Assembly (NCBI GenBank): GCA_900078405.1
Contig: FLTS01000001.1
Span: 372,001-436,000 of the forward strand
Reading direction: 5' to 3'
Source of the DNA: an uncultured Stenotrophomonas sp.
Lineage (GTDB): Bacteria; Pseudomonadota; Gammaproteobacteria; Xanthomonadales; Xanthomonadaceae
Length of the DNA stretch: 64,000 nt
A program made the translations under genes and the position numbers. Positions 30,193 to 38,290 of this stretch are shown in pieces (the stretch's first letter is position 1; each line of letters begins with the position of its first letter). The notes below the pieces were generated by a model that ran no database searches, was not told the DNA's origin, and was given only the letters and a program-made list of their open reading frames with translations.

Positions 30193-30218
30193 CAGGTGCC
30201 GGGCGAGCCCGGCACCTG
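30193..30218. repeat. Perfect 12-bp inverted repeat
   Basis: CAGGTGCCGGGC, GA, GCCCGGCACCTG. No T-run follows on either strand. Probably another REP-like unit; it may act as a transcription barrier between the convergent EF-hand-like gene and bamD. Confidence 0.65.
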
Positions 30219-30257
30219 CGGAAGCGTCACGGACGAAAGCATCTGCCGCAAACGCAA

Positions 30258-30277
30258 GACGCCCCTTGCGGGGCGTC
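30258..30277 (-). terminator. Likely terminator of bamD
   Basis: Perfect 8-bp stem GACGCCCC/GGGGCGTC with a four-base loop, 32 bp past the bamD stop. On the minus strand it is followed by TTGCGTTTG, a weak T-tract. Confidence 0.65.
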
Positions 30278-30309
30278 ATTGCTGTTCCATTGCGGGGCGG
30301 CTGGCTTGC

Positions 30310-31191
30310 TTACTTGCGCGTCATCTGCGCGTTGCGCTGCCCGGTGGCGGCCGACTTCTCGCCGGCGAACGGGTTGAGCTTGCGGATCATCCACGGGTAT
30401 TTCGGCCAGTCGCCGCGCAGCCACGGGTGGTCGGGCTGGTTCAGTTCCAGCACGCGGCGGGCGTCGTCGGCCAGGGTCTTGTTGCCCAGTTGGGTGTAGG
30501 ACTCGCCCAGCGCGGCCACCGCGTCGTTCTGGAACGCGCTCTGCGGGTAGGTTTCCAGCAGGTAGGTGGCGCGGCCGGCGGCCGAGATCCATGCGCCGCG
30601 GCGCATGTAGTACAGGGCGTTGTCCATCTCGTACTGGGCGAACACGTCGCGCAGTTCGATCATGCGCTGGCGCGCGTCGGCGGCGTAGCGGCTGTTCGGG
30701 TAGCGCTCGGTGACGATGTTGAAGTCGGCATAGGCCTGGCGCGGGGCGGACAGGTCGCGGCGGCTGGAGTCCAGCGACCACACCCGGCGCAGGAACACGG
30801 TGTCGCTGTTGCCGTTGGCCAGCCCGCGCAGGTAGTACAGATAGGCGATGTTGCGGTGGGTCGGGTAGGTGCGGATGAAGCGGTCGATGCTGGACACCGC
30901 GTCGTCGTTCTTGCCGGCCTTGTACTGGGCGTAGGCGCTTTCGATCATCGCCTGCTCGGTATACGGGCCGTAGGGATACTGCGCGATCAGGCGCCTGAAG
31001 CTGCTCTCGGCGCCGGACCAGTTGCCGCGTTCCATCAGCCTGTGGCTCTTTTCGAAGAGCTTTTCGGCCGGCATGCCTTCTTCCACGTTCTTCTTGCTGC
31101 CGCGGTGGCAGCCGGTGGCGGCGAAAACCAGGACCAGCAGCAGGGCGGTGATACGGACGGGTGTGGACAACGGCAAGGAGCGTCGGATCAT
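30310..31191 (-). CDS. bamD: Outer membrane assembly lipoprotein BamD
   Basis: 293-residue lipoprotein of the BAM complex, which inserts beta-barrels into the outer membrane. Signal peptide with lipobox ATGC (Cys28); five TPR-like repeats follow, including RLIAQYPYGPYTEQAMIESAYAQYK and RFIRTYPTHRN in separate segments, and NIVTERYPNSRYAADARQRM. Convergent with the murA-side genes and divergent from rluD. The pairing bamD/rluD is conserved in gammaproteobacteria. Confidence 0.95.
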   Translation of the reverse strand: MIRRSLPLSTPVRITALLLVLVFAATGCHRGSKKNVEEGMPAEKLFEKSHRLMERGNWSGAESSFRRLIAQYPYGPYTEQAMIESAYAQYKAGKNDDAVSSIDRFIRTYPTHRNIAYLYYLRGLANGNSDTVFLRRVWSLDSSRRDLSAPRQAYADFNIVTERYPNSRYAADARQRMIELRDVFAQYEMDNALYYMRRGAWISAAGRATYLLETYPQSAFQNDAVAALGESYTQLGNKTLADDARRVLELNQPDHPWLRGDWPKYPWMIRKLNPFAGEKSAATGQRNAQMTRK

Positions 31192-31303
31192 GGGTCGGGG
31201 CAGGACGCGGCAGGAATACGAAGGGGCGATGATAGCCTAGTGGCCTGTCCCGCGACTGACTCCTGCCGCCGGGACCCGAATTCCCCTTCCGTTGCCCCTT
31301 GCC

Positions 31304-32293
31304 ATGTCCGACAACGCTTCCCCTTCTTCCCGCCAGGCGCGGGTGCCCGATGCCGCCGCCGGCCGCCGTTTCGACGCGGTGCTGGCCGAGCTGTTCCCCG
31401 AATTCTCCCGGTCCCGGCTGAGCGACTGGATCAAGTCCGGCGCCGCCCTGCTCGACGGCGCCCCGGCGCGCCCGCGCGACCTGCTGCGCGGCGGCGAGCT
31501 GGCCACGCTGGACGCGGTGCTGGAGGTCGAAACCGATGCCCTGCCCGAGGATATCCCGCTGTCGGTGCTGTACGAGGACGAGCACGTCTTCGTGATCGAC
31601 AAGCCGGCCGGGCTGGTGGTCCACCCCGGTGCCGGCAACCCGACCGGCACCTTGGTCAACGCCCTGCTGTTCCGCGACCCGGCATTGGCCAAGGTGCCGC
31701 GCGCCGGCGTGGTGCACCGGCTGGACAAGGACACCAGCGGCGTGATGGTGGTGGCCCGCACCGTGCAGGCGCAGACCGCGCTGGTCGGGCAGCTGTCCGC
31801 GCGCGAAGTGCACCGCCAGTATCTGGCGGTGGTCTGTGGCGCGCTGGTGGCCGGCGGCACCGTCGATGCGCCGATCGACCGCCATCCGCGCGACCGCCTG
31901 AAGATGGGGGTGCGCGAAGACGGCAAGGATGCGGTGACCCACTACCGCCTGCGCGAGCGATTCCGTGCGCACACCGCGCTGGAGTGCCGGCTGGAAACCG
32001 GCCGCACCCACCAGATCCGCGTGCACATGGCGCACCTGAAGCACGCGATCGTCGGCGACCCGCTGTACGGCGGCGCGCTGAAGCTGCCCAAGGGTGCCAG
32101 CGATGAACTGGTCGCGCAGCTGCGTGGCTTCAAACGGCAGGCGCTGCACGCCGAGACGCTGGAATTCATGCACCCGATCAGTGGCGAACCGATTCGCAAC
32201 AGCGCGCCGGTGCCGGCCGACCTGCTGGCGCTGATGCAGGCGCTGCGCGAGGACACCGGGGCCTTCAACGAGCGCGAGCGGGACCGCTGGTGA
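31304..32293 (+). CDS. rluD: 23S rRNA pseudouridine synthase RluD
   Basis: 329 residues. An N-terminal S4 domain ([20 protein letters not shown]) precedes the RluA-type catalytic domain with [18 protein letters not shown] (catalytic Asp in RLDKDT) and the [20 protein letters not shown] end. It modifies helix 69 of 23S rRNA. The ATG at 31304 is preferred to a TTG twelve bases upstream. The end overlaps pgeF by 4 nt (GTGA). Confidence 0.95.
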   Translation: MSDNASPSSRQARVPDAAAGRRFDAVLAELFPEFSRSRLSDWIKSGAALLDGAPARPRDLLRGGELATLDAVLEVETDALPEDIPLSVLYEDEHVFVIDKPAGLVVHPGAGNPTGTLVNALLFRDPALAKVPRAGVVHRLDKDTSGVMVVARTVQAQTALVGQLSAREVHRQYLAVVCGALVAGGTVDAPIDRHPRDRLKMGVREDGKDAVTHYRLRERFRAHTALECRLETGRTHQIRVHMAHLKHAIVGDPLYGGALKLPKGASDELVAQLRGFKRQALHAETLEFMHPISGEPIRNSAPVPADLLALMQALREDTGAFNERERDRW

Positions 32294-33069
32294 ATACCGC
32301 CATGCCGTGGCTGGTGGCCGATTGGCCGGCGCCGCCGGGTGTACGTGCCTTCACCACGGTGAGGCAGGGCGCGGGCGGCTCGCAGCCGCCGTTCGACCGC
32401 TTCAACATGGGCAACCGCACCTCGCCCGAGGGTGACGACCCGCAGCAGGTGCAGCGCAACCGCGACGAACTGCAACAACTGGCCGTGCTGCCCTCGGCGC
32501 CGCACTGGCTGCGGCAGGTGCACGGCACCGGCGTGCTGCGCTTCGATAGCCCGCCCTCCGCGCAGGGCATTGAAGCCGAACCGGAGGCCGATGCCGCCGT
32601 GACTTCCATTCCCGGCGCGGTGCTGGCCATTCTCACCGCCGACTGCCTGCCGGTGGTGTTCGCCGCCCGCGATGGCGGCGAGGTGGCCGCCGCCCATGCC
32701 GGCTGGCGCGGGCTGGCCGACGGCATGCTGGAGGCGACGCTGGCGGCGATGCGCACACCGGCAGCCGACGTTGTCGCCTGGCTGGGTCCGGCAGCCGGGC
32801 CGGCGCATTACGAAATCGGCAGCGACGTGCATGACGCCTTCCTTGCCCATTCGGCGCAGGCCAAGGCCGCGTTTGCCGCCACCCGGCCGGGACACTGGCG
32901 TGTGGACCTGTATGCATTGGCGCGGCAGCGTTTGCAGGCCGCCGGCATGGACGCGGCCACCATCCACGGTGGCAACCACTGCACCATCGCCGATCCGTCA
33001 CGCTGGTTTTCGCACCGCCGCGACCGCCGCAGCGGGCGCATGGCCACGCTGGTGTGGATGCAGCCGTGA
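32290..33069 (+). CDS. pgeF: Peptidoglycan editing factor PgeF (laccase-domain, YfiH)
   Basis: 259 residues. Family signatures are [52 protein letters not shown] and the late [20 protein letters not shown]. Homologues were called polyphenol oxidases and act on purine nucleosides or remove wrong L-Ser muropeptide precursors. The start is GTG at 32290, overlapping rluD; an ATG at 32302 is an alternative. Confidence 0.92.
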   Translation: MNTAMPWLVADWPAPPGVRAFTTVRQGAGGSQPPFDRFNMGNRTSPEGDDPQQVQRNRDELQQLAVLPSAPHWLRQVHGTGVLRFDSPPSAQGIEAEPEADAAVTSIPGAVLAILTADCLPVVFAARDGGEVAAAHAGWRGLADGMLEATLAAMRTPAADVVAWLGPAAGPAHYEIGSDVHDAFLAHSAQAKAAFAATRPGHWRVDLYALARQRLQAAGMDAATIHGGNHCTIADPSRWFSHRRDRRSGRMATLVWMQP

Positions 33070-33632
33070 GCAGGCCGCTGTTCGAGCACGTGCTCGGCGC
33101 CGCGTTCGCAGGGTTGCAGTCGCGCTTGCAGGCCTTGCATTCGATAGCGGAACGCCAGCACTGGTGCGGGCGTGGCGAGGTGCTGCGCGGCACCCACTGG
33201 CTGGTGGTGCCGTGCGCATGGCTGGCGCGACTGCCGCCCGGTGCCACGGACGTGCCGGTAAGCGTCGAATTCGTCGTGGACGCCAGCGGCGAGCACTGGA
33301 ACCGCCATTTCGGCGACGTGCGCATGGCCTCGCGGCTGTGGCAGCGTGACGGCCACCTGTTCGAGCGCCTGGGTGCGTTGCGTTTCCGCTTCGCGCTGGA
33401 AGTCGTGGACGGCGAAATCCTGTGGCGGGCCGCGCGCGCGTGGGCGTTCGGCATCGTGCCGCTGCCGGCGCGCTGGTTCGCCGGCGTGCAGTGCCGCGAA
33501 CGTGAGCGGGAAGGGCGCTACGAATTCCTCGTCGATGTGTCGATGCCGTGGCTGGGGCGCCTGATCCGCTACGAGGGCTGGCTGCTGCCGGAGGAAAACC
33601 GGGGTCAGAGTCGGATTTCCCCTCGTCCATGA
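33066..33632 (+). CDS. DUF4166 domain protein
   Basis: 188 residues with the DUF4166 pattern: GRGEVLRGTHWLVVPCAWLA near the N-terminus, HWNRHFGDVRMASRLWQRDG, LRFRFALEVVDGEILW and a late IRYEGWLL. No signal or membrane helix. The GTG start at 33066 overlaps pgeF (GTGA). The last about 11 residues, after LLPEE, come from a palindromic repeat, so the natural C-terminus has probably been replaced or extended. Function unknown. Confidence 0.82.
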   Translation: MSRPLFEHVLGAAFAGLQSRLQALHSIAERQHWCGRGEVLRGTHWLVVPCAWLARLPPGATDVPVSVEFVVDASGEHWNRHFGDVRMASRLWQRDGHLFERLGALRFRFALEVVDGEILWRAARAWAFGIVPLPARWFAGVQCREREREGRYEFLVDVSMPWLGRLIRYEGWLLPEENRGQSRISPRP

Positions 33633-33682
33633 TTCCAGCGCCCGCCGATGCAAACGGAAATTCGACTCTGACCCCGGTTTTG
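33595..33682. repeat. Palindromic repeat spanning the DUF4166/DCC gene junction
   Basis: The left arm AACCGGGGTCAGAGTCGGAT (then TTCC) and the right arm, which begins GGAAATTCGACTCTGACCCC and ends GGTTT, are inverted copies about 35 bp apart. The same AGTCG..GACCCC core is known to me as a widespread dispersed repeat in proteobacterial genomes. Here it contains the stop codon of one gene and the start codon of the next. Confidence 0.8.
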
Positions 33683-34087
33683 GGCCCCGGTTTTCCGCCG
33701 GTGATCGTGTTCGACGGCGTCTGCGCGCTGTGCAGCCGCTGGGTGCGCTTCCTGTTGCGCTTCGACCGCGCTGGCCGCTATCGCTTCGCGGCGATGCAGG
33801 GCATGCATGGGCGGCAACTGCTGGCCGCGTACGGACTGGACCCGGACGACCCGTTGTCGTTCCTGCTGGTCGAGGCGGGCGGGGCGTTCACCGATACCGA
33901 CGCCATCGTGCGCGTGCTGGCCGGCCTTGGCGGCCCCTGGAAACTGGCACTGCTGGCGCGCCTGCTGCCGCGGCCGCTGCGCGATGGCGCCTACCGCTGG
34001 CTGGCGCGCAACCGCTACCGCTGGTTCGGCCGTCACGATGCCTGCTACCTGCCGACGCCGGCACAGGCGGGGCGGTTCCTGGATTGA
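33629..34087 (+). CDS. DCC-family thiol-disulphide oxidoreductase-like protein
   Basis: 152 residues. VIVFDGVCALCSRWVRFLL carries the DxxCxxC signature (about residues 27-36); the rest is a thioredoxin-like fold with YRFAAMQG and an aromatic Arg-rich tail (YRWLARNRYRWFGRHDACYLP). The ATG at 33629 overlaps the DUF4166 stop (ATGA). Its first about 18 residues are encoded by the palindromic repeat, so the true domain starts at about residue 22. Redox partner unknown. Confidence 0.84.
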   Translation: MIPAPADANGNSTLTPVLGPGFPPVIVFDGVCALCSRWVRFLLRFDRAGRYRFAAMQGMHGRQLLAAYGLDPDDPLSFLLVEAGGAFTDTDAIVRVLAGLGGPWKLALLARLLPRPLRDGAYRWLARNRYRWFGRHDACYLPTPAQAGRFLD

Positions 34088-34105
34088 GGCCGGCGCGGCA
34101 GCGGC

Positions 34106-35473
34106 TCAGCCGCCTTCCAGTGCCTGCAGGTAATCGCTGCGCCAGCGGTGGATGTCGTGCTCGCGCAGGTGCTGCATCATCGCCTGCCAGCGTTCGATGC
34201 GTTCGCCGCGCGGCATGTTCGCCGCGGTGGCGATGGCGTCGGCGACGCCGTCCAGGTCATGTGGATTGACCAGCAGCGCCTGCTTCATCTCGTCGGCGGC
34301 GCCGGCCAGCAGCGACAGTACCAATACCCCGGGGTCGTCCGGGTCCTGCGAGGCCACGTATTCCTTGGCGACCAGGTTCATGCCGTCGCGCAACGGCGTG
34401 ACCAGCCCCACTGCCGCCTCGCGGTAGAAGCCGGTGAGGGTGCTGTGCGCGTAGTTGCGGTTGACGTAGCGCAGCGGCGTCCAGTTGGCCTCGGCATTGC
34501 TGCCGTTGATGTGTCCGGCCAGTTGCTCCAGTTCGTGGCGCAGGGCGCGGTATTCGGCCACGCTGCCGCGCGACACCGGTGCGATCTGCAGGAAGGTCAT
34601 GCTGCCCTTTTCCTGGGGATGGCGGCTGAGGTAGCGCTGGAAGCCGTGGAAGCGCTCGGGCAGGCCCTTGGAGTAGTCCAGCCGGTCCACGCCGATGGTC
34701 AGCTTGCGGTGCTCCAGGCTCTGCCGCAGTGCGCGCACCGCGCTGTTGCCGATGGCTGCGCGCGCCTGGCGGGCGATGTGCCCGGTGTCGATGCCGATCG
34801 GGAACGCCGAGGTGCGCACGCGCCGGCCATCGGGGGATTCGATCCGGTCGTCGTCGATGACCCGGCCGCCGCCGAGCAGGCGCACCCACGACTGGAAGCG
34901 GGCCACGTCGCGCCGGGTCTGGAAGCCGAGCAGGTCGCAGGCGTACAGCGCGGAGAACAGCGAATGGTGCTCGGGCAATGCCTGCATAAGGTCGGCCGAG
35001 GGCACCGGCACGTGCAGGAAGAAGCCGATGCGGCAGCCGATGCCGCGTTCGCGCAGCAGCGCCGCCAGCGGGATCAGGTGGTAGTCGTGGATCCACAGCG
35101 TGTCGTCCTCGCGCAGCAGCGGCGCGAGCTTGTCGGCGAACAGCGTGTTGATCTTCCAGTAGGTCTCGCGCTTGCGCCGGTCGTAATCGACAAGGTCGAG
35201 GCGGAAGTGCAGCAGCGGCCACAGCGTGCGATTGGAGAAACCGTTGTAGTAGCCGTCCAGATCGGCCTTGGACAGGTCCAGCGTGGCGTAGTGGATGTTG
35301 CCGTCGGTCTGTTCGTGCAGCGTGCCGCTGTCGCCGGCCACGCTGCGCCCGCTCCAGCCGAACCACAGCCCACCGCGCTCCTGCAGCGCCGCCAGCAGGC
35401 CCACCGCCAGCCCGCCGGCGCGGTTCTCGCCGGGCAGGGCCACGCGGTTGGACACCACCACCAGCCGGTTCAC
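34106..35473 (-). CDS. otsA: Trehalose-6-phosphate synthase
   Basis: 455-residue GT20 enzyme joining UDP-glucose (or another NDP-glucose) and glucose-6-phosphate. RLVVVSNRVALPG, GLAVGLLAAL, DTLWIHDYHLIPLAALLRER, IGVDRLDYSKGLPERFHGF, SLLAGAADEMKQALLVNPHD are in order and complete. The start is GTG at 35473; AGGAGG lies six bases before it, so the longer open frame is rejected. GTGA overlap with the GH15 gene. Part of otsB-GH15-otsA. Confidence 0.95.
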   Translation of the reverse strand: MNRLVVVSNRVALPGENRAGGLAVGLLAALQERGGLWFGWSGRSVAGDSGTLHEQTDGNIHYATLDLSKADLDGYYNGFSNRTLWPLLHFRLDLVDYDRRKRETYWKINTLFADKLAPLLREDDTLWIHDYHLIPLAALLRERGIGCRIGFFLHVPVPSADLMQALPEHHSLFSALYACDLLGFQTRRDVARFQSWVRLLGGGRVIDDDRIESPDGRRVRTSAFPIGIDTGHIARQARAAIGNSAVRALRQSLEHRKLTIGVDRLDYSKGLPERFHGFQRYLSRHPQEKGSMTFLQIAPVSRGSVAEYRALRHELEQLAGHINGSNAEANWTPLRYVNRNYAHSTLTGFYREAAVGLVTPLRDGMNLVAKEYVASQDPDDPGVLVLSLLAGAADEMKQALLVNPHDLDGVADAIATAANMPRGERIERWQAMMQHLREHDIHRWRSDYLQALEGG

Positions 35474-37251
35474 GATGCCTCCTGCCAGCTGCGCGACAGC
35501 CGCATCGCCGCGGTGATCAGGCCCACGTGCGAATAGGTCTGCGGGAAGTTGCCCCACATCTCGCCGTCGTCGAAGGCCAGGTCCTCGGACAGCAGGCCGA
35601 GGTGGTTGCGCCGCGCCAGCACGCTCTCGAACAGCGCGCGTGCCTCGTCGAGGCGGCCGATCGCGGCCAGTGCGTCGATGTACCAGAAGGTGCAGATGGT
35701 GAAGCTGGTTTCCGGCGCACCGAAGTCGTCCGGGGCGATGTAGCGGAACAGCGCGTTGCCGTGCCGCAGCCCGCTGCCGATGGCCTCGACCGTGGCGATG
35801 TAGCGCGGGTCGGCCGCATCGATCAGGCCGATGTCGGCCAGCAGCAGCAGCGACGCGTCCAGATGACTGCCGTCGAAGGTGTCGGTGAAGTGGCCCAGCT
35901 GCGCGTTCCAGCCGCGTGCCAGTACCTGCTGGCCGATGGCGTCGGCGCGCTCGCGCCATAGCGCGGCGCGTTCGGGCAGTTGCAGGCGGACCGCGATCTT
36001 GGCCAGGCGGTCGCAGGCGGCCCAGCACATCGCCGCGGTGTAGGTGTGCACCGCAGTGCGGCCGCGGAATTCCCACAGGCCGGCGTCGGGCACGTCGTGC
36101 AGCGCCCAGGCGCGTTCGCCCAGCGGTTCCAGCCGGGCGAAGGTATGGACGTCGCCGGGGTCCTTCAGGCGCTGGTCGAAGAACAGTTGGGTCGAGGCCA
36201 GCACCACCGAGCCATAGACATCGTGCTGCTTCTGCAGCCAGGCCAGGTTGCCACGCCGTACCGGGCCCATGCCGCGGTAGCCGGCCAGCGATTCGACCTC
36301 GTGCTCATCCAGCTTTTCCTCCAGGCCGATGCCGTACAGCGGCTGCAGGCTGCCGTCGGTGCTGGCGAGGTTGAAGATGTAGCGCAGGAAGTCTTCCATC
36401 GATTTCGTCGCGCCCAGCCGGTTCAGCGCGCGCACCACGAAGGCGGCGTCGCGCAGCCAGCAGTAGCGGTAGTCCCAGTTGCGCGCACTGCCCGGCGCCT
36501 CGGGGATGGAGGTGGTCATCGCCGCGATGATCGCGCCGCTGTCCTCGTACTGGCACAGCTTCAGGGTGATGGCGCTGCGGATCACCGCGTCCTGCCATTC
36601 CAGCGGGATCGACAGGTAACGCACCCACTCGCGCCAGTAGTCCTCGGTGCGCTGCTGCGCTTCCTGCGCGTAGTCGGCAAGGGACCGGTGGAGCGTTTCG
36701 TCCACCCCCAGCACCAGTTCCATCGGATGCGCCAGCACGAACGGCAGGGCATCGCGGACGAAGCGTACCGGCACGTCGGTGGTCAGGCGCAGGGTGAAAC
36801 CCGGCAGCAGCCAGCGCAGGTGATTGCTGCCCCATGTGGTTTCGGGAATGCGCGCGCCCCAGTCGGCCAGCGGCCGCACCCGCACGCGGATGCGCGGGCT
36901 GCCGGCCAGCGGGCGGATGCGGCGGATGATGCTGGGCGGGCGATAGAAGCGGCCGTCGTGGCGCCAGCGCGGAGCGAAGTCGATCACCTCCACCTGCCCG
37001 CCATGCGCATCGTGCAGCACCGTGCGCAGCACCGCGGTGTTGGCAAGGTAGTGTTGATCGCTGCCGGCGAAGTCCTCCAGCTCGATGCCGAAATCGCCGC
37101 CTTCGTGCGCGCGCGGCGACAGCAGCGCGCAAAAGGCGGGGTCGCCGTCGAAGGCGGGCAGGCAACTCCACACCACGCGTGCCTGCTTGTCGATGAGTGC
37201 GCCGAAGCTGCCGTTGCCGATGACGCCGAGGTCGAGGTTGGATTGATGCAT
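35470..37251 (-). CDS. Glycoside hydrolase family 15 protein (trehalase/glucoamylase-like)
   Basis: 593 residues. An N-terminal beta-sandwich-like part (IGNGSFGALIDKQARVVWSC, FDGDPAFCALLSP) leads into an (alpha/alpha)6 barrel with SARNWDYRYCWLRDAAFVVR, then GLEEKLDEHEVESLAGYRGM and late LLSEDLAFDDGEMWGNFPQT. GH15 includes glucoamylases and a bacterial trehalase branch. The 4-nt overlap with otsA and the otsB gene just upstream favour a role in trehalose or linked glucan turnover. The ATG at 37251 has CAGGAGA before it. No signal peptide, so cytosolic. Confidence 0.88.
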   Translation of the reverse strand: MHQSNLDLGVIGNGSFGALIDKQARVVWSCLPAFDGDPAFCALLSPRAHEGGDFGIELEDFAGSDQHYLANTAVLRTVLHDAHGGQVEVIDFAPRWRHDGRFYRPPSIIRRIRPLAGSPRIRVRVRPLADWGARIPETTWGSNHLRWLLPGFTLRLTTDVPVRFVRDALPFVLAHPMELVLGVDETLHRSLADYAQEAQQRTEDYWREWVRYLSIPLEWQDAVIRSAITLKLCQYEDSGAIIAAMTTSIPEAPGSARNWDYRYCWLRDAAFVVRALNRLGATKSMEDFLRYIFNLASTDGSLQPLYGIGLEEKLDEHEVESLAGYRGMGPVRRGNLAWLQKQHDVYGSVVLASTQLFFDQRLKDPGDVHTFARLEPLGERAWALHDVPDAGLWEFRGRTAVHTYTAAMCWAACDRLAKIAVRLQLPERAALWRERADAIGQQVLARGWNAQLGHFTDTFDGSHLDASLLLLADIGLIDAADPRYIATVEAIGSGLRHGNALFRYIAPDDFGAPETSFTICTFWYIDALAAIGRLDEARALFESVLARRNHLGLLSEDLAFDDGEMWGNFPQTYSHVGLITAAMRLSRSWQEAS

Positions 37252-37318
37252 GGTTTTCTCCTGTTCGCGGGCGGGGTGCTGGTCCGCCGCCGGTGATGCT
37301 TGCGCGATGTCGCGCGAC

Positions 37319-38074
37319 TTATCTGGCGGCGGCACGCAGCCAGTCATGCACCGCCGTCACGTCTGACAGGGCGTAGCGAGCATTGCTGCCGCTACGCATG
37401 CCGACCAGGATTCCGTAGCCGCCCAATCGTGCCGCCGCGGCGAAGCCGTATTCGTCGGTGAGGTCGTCGCCGACGAATACCGGACGGCGGCCGGTAAAGG
37501 GCAGGGCGCCCATCAATGCGGTTACCGCACTGCCCTTGTCGTGGCCGGCCGACACCAGTTCGATCACGTGGTTGCCCGGTTGCAGGCGCACGCCCTCCAG
37601 CAGTGGCAACTGCGCGCGTGCGAAGGCTTCCACCACCTGCGCCGCCGCCGGCGCGTTGCGCCAGTGCAGGGCCAGTGCCTGCCCCTTGGTTTCGACCAGC
37701 ACGCCCGGGTGCGCATGGGCGAACTGCATGGCGCGTTGGTGCAACGCATGTAGCCAGGGCGCGGTTTCGGTCGGCGCTGCTGTGTCACTGCCGTCATGGC
37801 GCAACTGCGTGCCGTGCAGGCCGGCAGCAGGCAGGCGCAGCGGCGCGAACAGTTGGTCGAGTTGCGCCAGCGGGCGGCCACTGACCAGCGCCAGCGCGCC
37901 GTGCAGGCGTTCGCCGATACGGGCTAGCCAGTCGCGCAGTTGTGGCGGCAGGTGCACCGCATCAGGGCGGTTGGCGAATTCGAGCAGCGTGCCATCGACA
38001 TCGAGGAAAAGCGCCGCGTCGTCCTTCAACGCCGGAGGCAGCTGCAACCGTTGTTCTTCGAGCATGCAGGCCAT
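37319..38074 (-). CDS. otsB: Trehalose-6-phosphate phosphatase
   Basis: 251-residue HAD-superfamily enzyme. ALFLDVDGTLLEFANRPDAV carries the nucleophile, VSGRPLAQLDQLF follows, LVSAGHDKGSAVTALM holds the conserved Lys, and PVFVGDDLTDEYGF is the Mg2+ motif. It removes phosphate from OtsA's product. Starts at 38074 or 38065 are both possible. First gene of the minus-strand trehalose cluster, 67 nt before the GH15 gene. Confidence 0.94.
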   Translation of the reverse strand: MACMLEEQRLQLPPALKDDAALFLDVDGTLLEFANRPDAVHLPPQLRDWLARIGERLHGALALVSGRPLAQLDQLFAPLRLPAAGLHGTQLRHDGSDTAAPTETAPWLHALHQRAMQFAHAHPGVLVETKGQALALHWRNAPAAAQVVEAFARAQLPLLEGVRLQPGNHVIELVSAGHDKGSAVTALMGALPFTGRRPVFVGDDLTDEYGFAAAARLGGYGILVGMRSGSNARYALSDVTAVHDWLRAAAR

Positions 38075-38236
38075 CCTGCCACGTGCCCTGTTAGCACGAA
38101 GTCATCCCTGCCGGGCAGCCGCGTGGGCAATCGGCGTGCCGGTGCATGAAAACCGGCTCTTCCCCGGGAATGCATGACCGGGAGGATGTGCGGGTGCCGT
38201 ATCGAAAATGAAATAAATATGAAATATTTCAGTCAT

Positions 38237-38263
38237 TTAACTATTGCTCCGACATGCCGCTAA
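38237..38263 (+). promoter_or_regulatory. FliA (sigma-28)-like promoter of the chemoreceptor
   Basis: TTAACTAT, an 11-bp spacer, then GCCGCTAA, against the consensus TAAAGTTT-N11-GCCGATAA (5/8 and 7/8). It lies 27 bp before the MCP start codon in an unusually AT-rich stretch (38205-38245). Chemotaxis receptors are usual FliA targets. Confidence 0.72.
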
Positions 38264-38290
38264 TACGGCGACATCACAAGAGGCTTTGTC

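Noticed and set aside
38205..38250. AT-rich patch as a sign of horizontal transfer
   Set aside because: It is under 50 bp, sits in a promoter region, and the genes on both sides have normal composition.
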